This document shows, piece by piece, positions 7,509 through 13,842 of a stretch of DNA of 13,842 nucleotides. The stretch is from assembly GCA_030950875.1 (NCBI GenBank), contig JAUZQS010000336.1, positions 1 through 13,842 on the forward strand. The letters are read 5' to 3'. The notes beneath the pieces are model-generated. The model searched no databases. It was not told where the DNA came from and worked only from the letters and a program-made list of their open reading frames with translations. How positions within the stretch are numbered: position 1 is the stretch's first letter; the number at the start of each line of letters is the position of its first letter. Source of the stretch: Mariprofundaceae bacterium (GTDB taxonomy: Bacteria; Pseudomonadota; Zetaproteobacteria; Mariprofundales; Mariprofundaceae). The translations under genes and the position numbers were made by a program.

Positions 7509-8045
7509 GTGAGCGGTTACACTTGCCCAGTGCTTAAGCAGCAAGGATTTACACTGATTGAGATTTTGTTGGTGGTTGTCATCATGACTGTGCTTTCTGC
7601 GATGGTTGCACCATCATTTTTTCAAGCAACTGGAGCGAGCGTCGATGGTGAAGCGCGTTATATGCAAAAAATGTTACGTTTGGCAGCCGAAGAGAGCCAA
7701 TTAACAGGCAAAGTGATTCGTTGTTCGGTGTACCAAGATCATGTGAAATTTGAAAGGGTAGATGTGGAAGGGGTTTGGCGCACTATTAAGGACAAGGTGT
7801 TTCATACGATGGTGCCACGGGCTCCTGTGATTGTAAAAGAAGCACGTTTAAGTGGTGCTGTGGAGATTGTACACGAATCACGGCTTCAGGGTGAGCCTGC
7901 TCCGATGGCACGGTTTATGTTTTGGCCCGATGGGCGTGTTAGTGCTGGACGCTTGATATTATCAATCAAGGGCGCCAATGAGTCGCGCGAGATACAGTTA
8001 AACCCTGGGCCTGGTGGGATTCACCTTGCAGCCCATCGTCCATGA
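7509..8045 (+). CDS. gspH: Type II secretion system minor pseudopilin GspH
   Basis: Minor pseudopilin thought to join the pseudopilus tip complex (with I, J and K) to the GspG shaft. It has a prepilin leader with cleavage at KQQG13|FTLIE (Glu18 at +5) and an N-terminal hydrophobic helix (about 14-35), followed by a 140-residue beta-rich domain of the GspH type. The reading frame has no ATG near its beginning. The GTG at 7509 directly abuts the gspG stop (TAAGTG), and a second GTG at 7530 would give a leader of only six residues, so the start is uncertain. The gene ends in an ATGA overlap with gspI, as expected in the G-H-I-J-K order. Confidence 0.9.
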   Translation: MSGYTCPVLKQQGFTLIEILLVVVIMTVLSAMVAPSFFQATGASVDGEARYMQKMLRLAAEESQLTGKVIRCSVYQDHVKFERVDVEGVWRTIKDKVFHTMVPRAPVIVKEARLSGAVEIVHESRLQGEPAPMARFMFWPDGRVSAGRLILSIKGANESREIQLNPGPGGIHLAAHRP

Positions 8046-8392
8046 AGAAGGCAGGCGGATTTACCTTGATTGAGGCCTTGGTGGCTTTGGCGATTGCTTC
8101 TTTTGCATTGGTGGCATTGATGGGGCGCATGGGCGCATCAGCCGATATTCAGGGACGCCTTTCGTTGCATGCTTTATCCATTCAAACAGCCCGTAATATC
8201 CTTGCTGAAGATCGACTTCAAACGGTGGTTTCAGGCACTGAATCGCAAGGCGAGCTGATCACATACGGTGTACCGATAGTTTGGCGATTGTGGACTGAAA
8301 AAACATTATTGGATGGTTTTGTGCGGCGTAATGTGGCGGTGACAGCAGACCATGATCCCGAAGTTCGATTGTTTATGTACCGAGCGCAATAA
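8042..8392 (+). CDS. gspI: Type II secretion system minor pseudopilin GspI
   Basis: Minor pseudopilin that nucleates the GspI-J-K tip complex. The 116-residue product has a short leader (MKKAGG), a cleavage site G6|FTLIE with Glu11 at +5, and a hydrophobic helix (about 7-28, EALVALAIASFALVALMG). It continues with the small globular domain typical of GspI (ILAEDRLQ, then VWRLWTEKTL and VRRNVAVT). The start overlaps the gspH stop (ATGA) and the stop overlaps gspJ by one base (TAATG). Identification rests on the leader, the length and the position between H and J. Confidence 0.93.
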   Translation: MKKAGGFTLIEALVALAIASFALVALMGRMGASADIQGRLSLHALSIQTARNILAEDRLQTVVSGTESQGELITYGVPIVWRLWTEKTLLDGFVRRNVAVTADHDPEVRLFMYRAQ

Positions 8393-9006
8393 TGTTGATG
8401 GCTCATATAGGTGCGATAAAAAAGGCTTCTGAAGCTGGGTTTACTTTATTGGAAGTGCTGATGGCATTAAGTGTTTTTGCATTGATTTCAGGGGTAACTT
8501 ATACCGCTTTAGGGCCTGCGGGTGAGGGCTTTAGACAATTACAAGATGTGCGTGATCAGCTAGAAAGTGCATCATGGTTAGGAAAACAGCTGCGCTCTGA
8601 TGTGAGTGGTATCACCACATCATCATTGAAATCTTTGCAGCCTATCCAGATGACCAGTGATGTGCGTGGCGATATCCATGTGGATGAATTGACGCTTTTG
8701 GTGAGGGAAGCTGGGCATCGTGGCTTAAGCTTGGTGCATTATGCTTTAGATGATGTGAACGGTGAGTTGATTCGTGAATCGAGGATGGCTTGGGCGCGTG
8801 ATAGCGTGGAATCAGATCGGGTGAGCTTAGCTAAAATAGACTCATTTGATGTTGAGGTGATGGATCAAACAGGAACTTGGAAGCAGAAACTAGCACCTAG
8901 GGCGAAACTAGCACCTTTTGTATGGCCAAAAGCTTTACGGATTACTGTGATGCAGCATGGTAAACAACAGCAATGGTTGTTACCGATTGAACAGGCGCTG
9001 CCATGA
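8392..9006 (+). CDS. gspJ: Type II secretion system minor pseudopilin GspJ
   Basis: Minor pseudopilin of the tip complex. The 204-residue product has a leader of 16 residues ending SEAG, cleavage at G16|FTLLE (Glu21 at +5), and a hydrophobic helix (about 17-38). Its C-terminal domain is of GspJ size and includes LVHYALDD and, near the end, LRITV. ATG 8392 overlaps the gspI stop (TAATG); an in-frame ATG at 8398 would shorten the leader by two residues. A short imperfect tandem repeat (KLAPRA KLAPFV, DNA repeat at 8886-8898 and 8904-8916) lies near the C-terminus. The gene overlaps gspK by ATGA. Confidence 0.92.
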   Translation: MLMAHIGAIKKASEAGFTLLEVLMALSVFALISGVTYTALGPAGEGFRQLQDVRDQLESASWLGKQLRSDVSGITTSSLKSLQPIQMTSDVRGDIHVDELTLLVREAGHRGLSLVHYALDDVNGELIRESRMAWARDSVESDRVSLAKIDSFDVEVMDQTGTWKQKLAPRAKLAPFVWPKALRITVMQHGKQQQWLLPIEQALP

Positions 9007-9977
9007 GCGATTGTATCAATAATAGCAATCATTATGAGCGAGGGGCAGCTTTAATTATTGTGCTCGGTTTAGTGGCGATTATTTCGGGTTGGGCGACGAC
9101 AGCAGCTTTTGAAGATATGTTGTCGCTGCGCAGGGCAGAACATGGCATGTCAGCCGCCAAAGCGGAGATGGCATCGTTATCTGCATTTGAATTGGTTAAA
9201 ATGAGTTTGAAGCAGGATGCTCGGGATGGAGCAGTCGATAATCTTGATGAAGATTGGGCTCAAACAGCTCCGCCATTTCCGATTGATGATGGACTGGTTG
9301 AAGGTGAGATTAAAGATGCCAATCGTTATTTGAATTTGAATACTTTGATTGATACACATGGTCATGTTGTTGTTGCGATGGTGGCAGTATTTAAACGCTT
9401 GTTTACAGCCCATGATTTGAACCCCAGCTTGGTTGATGCCTTGGTGGATTGGCTCGATGCTGATGATATCACCTTTGGGCCTGGTGGCGCTGAAGATAGC
9501 GCTTACTTGTATCAACCCTATAAGGTCAAAAATGCAGCTTTGGATCGCTGGCGTGAATTGGCGATGGTGGAAGGTTTTGATGCTCAAACGCTAAAGACCT
9601 TAAGACCATGGGTTCGAGTATGGCCGTTGATGAGCGGTAGCAAAGTGAATATCAATACAGTCAGTAAAGAAGTATTGCTGGCGATGTTTCCTCTGATGAG
9701 TGATGTGGATGTGGAAGATATTTTGGCAGCGAGACCTTATACGACACTCAAGACATTGGCCACATTAGCATGGGCACAAGGTGGCGAGGCGCAAGGCATG
9801 TTCTCGCGCTTAAGTGTGGCCAGTGATGTCTTTATGCTGCGAACACATGCAGTCTTTGGGCATGCGGATTGGCGAGAGGAGTATGGCTTGTTACGACAGG
9901 GTGAAAAGGTCACACTATTGTGGCGCGAGCGACTATTTGAGAATATTCAGAGTGCGACTGCTCAGGTGAATCCATGA
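9003..9977 (+). CDS. gspK: Type II secretion system minor pseudopilin GspK
   Basis: Largest minor pseudopilin, which caps the pseudopilus tip. The 324-residue product has a leader ending YERG14, then AALIIVLGLVAIISG as the hydrophobic helix. As usual for GspK, the Glu at +5 present in the other pseudopilins is missing (Ile here). The large C-terminal part includes the inserted alpha-helical region typical of the family: DANRYLNLNTLID, VDALVDWLDADDI, PLMSGSKVNINTVSKEVLLAMFP and the helix-hairpin-helix-like VEDILAARPY. It overlaps gspJ and gspL by ATGA junctions. Confidence 0.95.
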   Translation: MSDCINNSNHYERGAALIIVLGLVAIISGWATTAAFEDMLSLRRAEHGMSAAKAEMASLSAFELVKMSLKQDARDGAVDNLDEDWAQTAPPFPIDDGLVEGEIKDANRYLNLNTLIDTHGHVVVAMVAVFKRLFTAHDLNPSLVDALVDWLDADDITFGPGGAEDSAYLYQPYKVKNAALDRWRELAMVEGFDAQTLKTLRPWVRVWPLMSGSKVNINTVSKEVLLAMFPLMSDVDVEDILAARPYTTLKTLATLAWAQGGEAQGMFSRLSVASDVFMLRTHAVFGHADWREEYGLLRQGEKVTLLWRERLFENIQSATAQVNP

Positions 9978-11230
9978 TGGAAAATGCAATGCCTCAGCAA
10001 AGTGTACAGTTAAGCTGGGATGGCCAATCCGTAGCATGGAAAAATGAATCAGAGGTGTTTGTGAGCCATGACTGTGAGCAGTCTGGGTTGATGAGCTTGC
10101 CTGAACTGACGGATAGTTCCGCGCAGCTTGATGTGGCCTATTTGCCGATGGAATGGCTTTTGGTTCGCTCGATAAGCTTGCCACTGAAATCTCCCAGTAT
10201 GGTTGATGCGGACATGCTATTTCAGGAAATGGCCGATAGCATGGATATAGATGCTAATGAATGGTGGCTGAGCTGGCATATGGATATTTGTGATGATGGT
10301 GTGGCTGGTATGGTGTTTGCTTTGCCAGAATCATTGCGTCAGTCCATGCTGGAAAATCCACAATGGAACCAAGCTAAGAGCGTGCTTGTCGATGGTTATC
10401 AGCGTTTGCTGGCTAATTGTGATGGATCAGAGGCTTGTGCTGTGCTTGATCAAGATGCTGATGGTGCGTTCATAGGCTTTTTTGATGGTCAGGCTTGGCG
10501 TGGCATGCGCCGCTTTAATGGTGAGATTGCATCATCTGATATAGCGCAAATAATTGGCTCATGGCAGGCGATGGGTTTTGATGCGAACCAGAATAAGCTT
10601 TGCGGCCGAGCTGATGCTGCATTAAGAGAAGCGATGCAGGGGTTATGTGCGCACTGTGATATTGATGAATGGGATGCCAGTGTGAGTCGAAATCAAGGCA
10701 ACTTGGACATGAATCTTCAAGCTTTGCCAGTACTCAATTTGCGTCATGGCCGTTGGGCGACTGGTTCAACATGGGATATTTGGCGTGTATGGAAACGTAG
10801 CCTGTTTTTGTGTGGTTTGGGCTTATTAGCATGGATGATGGTGGTTTGGGTAGATTTGTATCGTATGGATCATGAATTAACAAGCTACCAACAACGCATT
10901 GAGCAGGCCTTTCATCAAGGTTTACCAAACGAAACCGTTATGCTTGATGCCATGGGCCAATTACGGCAAGCCGCAGGTGGCAAACGTGGTGCAGGTGATC
11001 ACATCTTTTTATCAAGTTTGCAGGCTGTTAGCCAAGTTTATCAAGCTACGCCATGGCAATTAAAACTGTTGGCGTTGCGTGATGGTCGCATGAAAATGTC
11101 TGGGCAAGTTAAAGATATTGAGGCATTAAATCATATACAATCAGCCTTGCAAAAAGCCTTGGATAAAGATGTGCAGATTGTTGATACAAATATCACAGGC
11201 AAGCATGTCACATTTAGGATGAGTTGGTAA
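9974..11230 (+). CDS. gspL: Type II secretion system assembly protein GspL
   Basis: Bitopic inner-membrane protein that recruits GspE from the cytoplasm and pairs with GspM. The 418-residue product has an actin-like-fold cytoplasmic domain (about 1-260), one TM segment (about 276-295, SLFLCGLGLLAWMMVVWVDL) and a periplasmic ferredoxin-like domain (about 300-418, with WQLKLLALRDGRMKMSGQV and a terminal beta-strand). The sequence is divergent, which is normal for GspL; the topology, size and place between gspK and gspM support the call. It starts at the ATGA overlap with gspK and its TAA shares a base with the gspM ATG. Confidence 0.88.
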   Translation: MMENAMPQQSVQLSWDGQSVAWKNESEVFVSHDCEQSGLMSLPELTDSSAQLDVAYLPMEWLLVRSISLPLKSPSMVDADMLFQEMADSMDIDANEWWLSWHMDICDDGVAGMVFALPESLRQSMLENPQWNQAKSVLVDGYQRLLANCDGSEACAVLDQDADGAFIGFFDGQAWRGMRRFNGEIASSDIAQIIGSWQAMGFDANQNKLCGRADAALREAMQGLCAHCDIDEWDASVSRNQGNLDMNLQALPVLNLRHGRWATGSTWDIWRVWKRSLFLCGLGLLAWMMVVWVDLYRMDHELTSYQQRIEQAFHQGLPNETVMLDAMGQLRQAAGGKRGAGDHIFLSSLQAVSQVYQATPWQLKLLALRDGRMKMSGQVKDIEALNHIQSALQKALDKDVQIVDTNITGKHVTFRMSW

Positions 11231-11748
11231 TGGATAAAATATTGAATATGCAGCGGCTTTATGTGCTTTATGAACAGAAAATTCTGCCTTATTATCAGGG
11301 TTTAATGGAACGTGAAAAGCGTTTGGCGCTAGGCGCTGCGGTTATTTTACCGCTCATGCTATTGATTTTTGCCATTATTTTGCCATTGCAGGATGCGCGT
11401 ATGCAAAAGCAAGGTACATTGGCGGAATTAAAGCTTCAAGTCCAAGAAGCTGAGGCTTTAGCAGTACAGTTACAAAAGCAGGGCAGCTCAGTAAAGCCTG
11501 CGAATAGCATGACACTGGTGGATCAGATAGCGCGGCAAGTGAAGGTACGTGAGTTTATGACCCGCTTGCGTCCACAAATGGGGCAGGGTAGTAAACAACG
11601 GTTACTGATTCAGCTGCGTGATGCCCCATATGATAAGAGCGTGCGCTTTTTTGATGCATTGTCCAAGCAAGGTTTGACTTTATTACAGGCGAAATTTCAA
11701 CAGGCGAAACAAGCTGGCTATATTCATGTTCAGGCTGTGGTTGAATGA
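11230..11748 (+). CDS. gspM: Type II secretion system protein GspM
   Basis: Small bitopic inner-membrane protein of the assembly platform. I chose the ATG at 11230, which overlaps the gspL stop (TAATG), giving 172 residues; the in-frame TTG at 11224 would add two residues and is less likely. A TM segment lies at about 33-52 (ALGAAVILPLMLLIFAIILP) after a short basic cytoplasmic N-terminus. A predicted coiled coil follows (about 55-85, LAELKLQVQEAEALAVQLQK), then a periplasmic domain with the YDKSVRFFDALSKQGL segment typical of GspM. It is followed by gspN through an ATGA overlap. Confidence 0.9.
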   Translation: MDKILNMQRLYVLYEQKILPYYQGLMEREKRLALGAAVILPLMLLIFAIILPLQDARMQKQGTLAELKLQVQEAEALAVQLQKQGSSVKPANSMTLVDQIARQVKVREFMTRLRPQMGQGSKQRLLIQLRDAPYDKSVRFFDALSKQGLTLLQAKFQQAKQAGYIHVQAVVE

Positions 11749-12569
11749 GCTCTAAAGAGAGTGATAGCACATATTCGCTTAAACATTTAGGTATTGTTTT
11801 TGTTATTTTCCTTATATTTTTCACCATATACCGTTGGGATGCTACGCAGTGGCTGCGTGGACAGATTGATTCGGCCATTTCAGAGAGATCGCTTGATGTT
11901 CGTTATGCAGGGCTAGAGCTAGACTGGATGCATGTGCAATTGGAAGATGTGCAGATTCAAGTGCCAAATCGTCTTACACCATTGATTTTGAAGAAGGTGG
12001 ATATATCGCCAGATTGGCTTGCTTTGTTGGATTTGCGTTGGGCTGCTCTTATTCATGTGCAGCAAGCATTGATGGATTTATCTGGATCTGTTTCTGTGCA
12101 TGGTGATCAATTAGAAATACATGATTTGACAGCCAAGGGCGATGTTGCCGCAATTCAAGCTTGGCTGGCTTATCCACTCCCCGTTCAATTATCGGGGAAT
12201 GTTCGTTTACAGGGTGACATCGATGTTAATATTCACACGAGCCTGCCTTTGAATGGAAACTTAAAGCTAGCATGGAATGCCGCAGCTCTTTCGATGATGC
12301 AGAAAGAGTACCTACTGGGTGATTATAGCTTAGATTTGAAGATCAAAGATCAAATAGGGGTGTGGTCAGTTCGTGGTGGTGACAGCGTAGCCATCCAAGG
12401 CCAAGGCGATGTAACCATGCAGGCTTCAGCTATGACTGCTTGGCCGCTAAAGGGTGAAGTTAAGTTTACGGCTGCTGCCAAAAGTGCGCTGGCTCAATTT
12501 TTACCTCAAAGCTCTCAAAAGGCCATGATTTCAGGAGCGTTAGGGGCACCTCATTTCCAGCTAAAGTAA
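11745..12569 (+). CDS. gspN: Type II secretion system protein GspN
   Basis: Accessory inner-membrane T2SS protein of unclear role, present in only part of the T2SS operons. The 274-residue product has one TM segment near the N-terminus (about 13-28, KHLGIVFVIFLIFFTIY) and a periplasmic beta-rich repeat region (LEDVQIQVPNRL, LSGNVRLQGDIDVNI, GDYSLDLKIKDQIGVWSVRGG, KGEVKF) characteristic of the GspN/AsmA-like fold. Length is in the usual range and the C-terminus (GALGAPHFQLK) looks complete. It is the last T2SS gene of the operon; the remnant hydrolase frame begins within 15 bases of its stop, and no convincing terminator is visible there. Confidence 0.85.
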   Translation: MSSKESDSTYSLKHLGIVFVIFLIFFTIYRWDATQWLRGQIDSAISERSLDVRYAGLELDWMHVQLEDVQIQVPNRLTPLILKKVDISPDWLALLDLRWAALIHVQQALMDLSGSVSVHGDQLEIHDLTAKGDVAAIQAWLAYPLPVQLSGNVRLQGDIDVNIHTSLPLNGNLKLAWNAAALSMMQKEYLLGDYSLDLKIKDQIGVWSVRGGDSVAIQGQGDVTMQASAMTAWPLKGEVKFTAAAKSALAQFLPQSSQKAMISGALGAPHFQLK

Positions 12570-12583
12570 AAAGTGGGTCTGGC

Positions 12584-12856
12584 TTGACACAAGGTGTAGA
12601 TGTGATGATTTCAGATGCATCTTATACACCTGAAGAGTATCCCACCAAAAAAGGTTGGGGACATGGAACCTATGATACAGGTATGGCAATGGCGTGTGAT
12701 GCAGGGGTTGGTAAATTGTATTGCACACACCATGAACCAACGCGCAGTGATGATGCTTTGGAAACAGTATTTGCAGAGGCCTTGGCACGAAACCCTAGAA
12801 AAGAGGGTGATCCTGAATATTTACTAGCCCAAGAAGGCTTGGAAATTGAGTGGTGA
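12584..12856 (+). pseudogene. 3' relic of a metallo-beta-lactamase-fold hydrolase gene
   Basis: The frame encodes the C-terminal ~90 residues of an MBL-fold metallo-hydrolase: VDVMISDASYTPEEYP with the metal-bridging Asp, GWGHGTYDTGMAMACDAGVGKLY, and the final metal-ligand His in THHEPTRSDDALE. The N-terminal part with the HxHxDH metal-binding motif, which supplies most metal ligands, is missing; upstream lies gspN. The first possible start is a TTG at 12584 without a good ribosome site, and the same frame continues without a stop back into the gspN 3' end, where I see no hydrolase sequence. This fragment cannot make an active enzyme, so I call it a remnant left by a deletion or insertion next to gspN. 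Its substrate class cannot be told from this part. Confidence 0.75.
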
Positions 12857-12873
12857 ATCTCAAAAGTACCGTC

Positions 12874-12898
12874 ATGCCCGAAAGCTTGTATCGGGCAT
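12874..12898. repeat. Small palindromic (REP-like) intergenic repeat
   Basis: ATGCCCGA (12874-12881) and TCGGGCAT (12891-12898) form a perfect 8-bp inverted repeat around a 9-base loop. It is preceded by CCGTC and followed by a stretch leading to GGATACCCAG, a layout like the CGTCATNCCCG...GGGNAT repeats scattered between genes in many proteobacteria. It lies between the hydrolase relic and the convergent toxin gene. There is no T-tract after it, so it is not a typical intrinsic terminator, though it could stop or slow transcripts from both sides. Confidence 0.5.
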
Positions 12899-12935
12899 CT
12901 ATGGATACCCAGTTAAGCTGGTTATGCCAAAGAAG

Positions 12936-13325
12936 TTATTCTGGCAGCGATAGACTGCCACGTTTGATGCAATTTTTTATTTCTATCACTTCACGCCGTA
13001 TCATAAACGCTGCTTTACTCAGAATTTTAGGGATATCCCGTGATTGGCGAATCACTGCAACAATGATGATATATTGCTCAGAAATAGGGAAATATACGAG
13101 ATAATACTCTCTAACAGGGTGAATGGAGAGACCAGTTTCGCCAGTCAGGTCTTCCCTGCTATTGAGCAAATGGTAATGGGTTGCGACATTCTCTGCCGCC
13201 TTATGCAGGTCGTTAAAGTATTGTTGGGTGTGCTCTCTCCCCCAACGCGATATTGACCAGAGCTTAGCTTCTTGCAGGTCGCGCTCTGCAAGGTTCGTCA
13301 ATGCATAGTGTTTTTTACTTGGCAT
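12936..13325 (-). CDS. ParE/RelE-superfamily toxin of a type II toxin-antitoxin pair
   Basis: The 129-residue product resembles ParE-type toxins, which poison DNA gyrase; other members of the fold are ribosome-dependent RNases, so the target is not certain. Visible features are the paired N-terminal helices (LTNLAERDLQEAKLWSISRWGREHTQQYFNDLHKAAENV), followed by the beta-sheet section with VREYYLVYFPISEQYIIIVAVIRQSRDIPKIL (about 71-102), which is a standard ParE ending. About 27 extra residues (SKAAFMIRREVIEIKNCIKRG...) follow, making it longer than typical members of about 95-100 residues. The ATG lies 9 bases after the antitoxin stop, with no strong Shine-Dalgarno, consistent with coupling. 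Convergent with the T2SS operon. Confidence 0.8.
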   Translation of the reverse strand: MPSKKHYALTNLAERDLQEAKLWSISRWGREHTQQYFNDLHKAAENVATHYHLLNSREDLTGETGLSIHPVREYYLVYFPISEQYIIIVAVIRQSRDIPKILSKAAFMIRREVIEIKNCIKRGSLSLPE

Positions 13326-13334
13326 AGGTTTGGG

Positions 13335-13562
13335 CTAGCTTTCCAAGCCTATTTCAAGAATGGATTTTTCAGAGAAGTAACCATTTTTCATATCATCAAG
13401 ACCATTCATGACATGCGATACAATACGGCGATTCTCCATATCCTGACGAATTAGATCACGGATATACTCGCTAGGTGTGGCATAAACATCGGTATCGCTA
13501 GCTCGCGTATTAACATAACTGCGCAATTCATCGGTCAGGGATACATTCAGACTGCTGCTCAT
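13335..13562 (-). CDS. ParD-like ribbon-helix-helix antitoxin
   Basis: The 75-residue product begins SSSLNVSLTDELRSYVNTRA and continues TPSEYIRDLIRQDMENRR, matching the beta-strand plus two-helix fold of ParD/CopG-type antitoxins (about 1-46). The C-terminal ~30 residues (DDMKNGYFSEKSILEIGLES) form the flexible toxin-neutralising tail. It lies directly upstream of the toxin gene in the usual antitoxin-first order. Such antitoxins normally bind their own promoter through the ribbon-helix-helix, so autoregulation is expected from the family, but I cannot point to an operator. Confidence 0.85.
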   Translation of the reverse strand: MSSSLNVSLTDELRSYVNTRASDTDVYATPSEYIRDLIRQDMENRRIVSHVMNGLDDMKNGYFSEKSILEIGLES

Positions 13563-13572
13563 AATCAGATAG

Positions 13573-13577
13573 CCTCC
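13573..13577 (-). promoter_or_regulatory. Ribosome binding site of the antitoxin gene
   Basis: On the minus strand GGAGG lies 10 bases before the antitoxin ATG at 13562. It is a strong site, and the toxin gene has no comparable one, which fits the antitoxin being made in excess. Confidence 0.55.
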
Positions 13578-13594
13578 ATTACAGTGATTGATTC

Positions 13595-13750
13595 AATGAT
13601 GTCCTCGTAAAAAGTCGCCAGCAAGATTTTTAAGAGGTTCTCAAACTATTCAGAGTGGAATAAAAATCGATTGTAGGGCAAATGGTGAGCCTGTTTTCTT
13701 GAAGTTGCTCCTATTTTTTGCCAAGCTAGACTTTTTACGAGGACATCATT
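13595..13750. repeat. Hairpin-type element with 22-bp inverted repeats (MITE-like)
   Basis: A perfect 22-bp inverted repeat bounds a 112-base AT-rich core: the left arm is 13595-13616 (begins AATGATGTCCTCG, ends AAAAAGTC) and the right arm is 13729-13750 (GACTTTTTACGAGG..., ending CATT). The core has no coding frame. The 8-base word GTGATTGA occurs just outside both arms (13584-13591 and 13758-13765), but at different distances from the arms (3 bases on the left, 7 on the right), so it is not a clean target-site duplication. The element lies between the antitoxin gene and its upstream DNA and may separate the pair from its original promoter. A non-autonomous mobile element or structured intergenic repeat is most likely; a structured RNA is possible. 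Confidence 0.55.
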
Positions 13751-13757
13751 CAATAGG

Positions 13758-13842
13758 GTGATTGAAATGGCAATATATGTCAATATTTAGCATGAAAGCT
13801 AGTTTAATAATTTAAATAGATTGCCCTAAAAAACCATTAAGC
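13758..13842. other. AT-rich right edge with no gene seen
   Basis: About 85 bases with stops in all useful frames. On the minus strand a TTGACA word (13778-13783) could be a -35 box reading toward the toxin-antitoxin pair, but no -10 at 16-18 bases follows it. No other feature is supported. Confidence 0.4.

Noticed and set aside
12480..12856. Possible gspN-hydrolase fusion by frameshift
   Set aside because: The hydrolase frame stays open back into the 3' end of gspN, but the residues it would encode there do not look like an MBL domain, and no slippery site or programmed frameshift signal is visible at the junction.
12857..12935. Rho-independent terminator of the T2SS operon
   Set aside because: The stem at 12874-12898 has no following T-run on the plus strand, so it does not meet the usual criteria.
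12850..13256. Plus-strand open frames (12850-13104 and 13044-13256)
   Set aside because: They run antisense to the toxin gene, which has a recognisable family fold and a partner antitoxin; the plus-strand products resemble nothing.
13584..13765. Clean transposon insertion with an 8-bp target-site duplication
   Set aside because: The repeated word GTGATTGA is 3 bases from the left arm and 7 from the right arm, so the ends do not align. Chance similarity, or wrongly drawn ends, is possible.
1..13842. CRISPR arrays, tRNA or rRNA genes, phage or plasmid replication genes
   Set aside because: I saw no regularly spaced repeats, no cloverleaf or rRNA segments, and no integrase, transposase or replication gene in either strand.

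Overview
The window is dominated by one long plus-strand type II secretion system (T2SS, general secretion pathway) operon of a Gram-negative bacterium, probably a proteobacterium. It carries an outer-membrane secretin, a transmembrane GspC with HR and PDZ domains, and a complete set of pseudopilins. The DNA looks moderately AT-rich. I cannot name the genus from the sequence.

Layout: positions 2-607 hold the 3' end of a gene for a probable outer-membrane beta-barrel, open at the left edge of the window. It overlaps gspC by 7 bases. There follow gspC (601-1416), gspD (1432-3372), gspE (3372-4904), gspF (4901-6097), two genes that are not standard T2SS components (6100-6732 and 6732-7091), then gspG, H, I, J, K, L, M and N (7095-12569). 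Almost every junction is an ATGA or TAATG overlap or a gap of a few bases, which indicates one translationally coupled transcript. The products form the outer-membrane channel (D), the inner-membrane platform (C, F, L, M), the cytoplasmic ATPase (E), the pseudopilus (major G, minor H, I, J, K) and accessory GspN. The prepilin peptidase (gspO) and a pilotin are not in the window.

The most unusual part is the pair between gspF and gspG. One is a signal-peptide-bearing membrane protein with a PGAGH motif. The other is a short TM-anchored protein with a YidD-like core (CPSYPVCS) that lacks the canonical YidD C-terminal CHP/GG segment. Their position suggests an accessory role in the secretion apparatus or in membrane-protein or pseudopilin handling, but that is inference.

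Right after gspN the order breaks down. There is a 3' relic of a metallo-beta-lactamase-fold hydrolase gene (about 12584-12856), a small palindromic repeat (12874-12898), a minus-strand ParD/ParE-like toxin-antitoxin pair (toxin 12936-13325, antitoxin 13335-13562), and a non-coding hairpin-type element with 22-bp inverted repeats (13595-13616 and 13729-13750). This right-hand 1.3 kb looks like a rearranged, repeat-rich boundary at the end of a conserved operon. The last roughly 85 bases contain no gene I can support.
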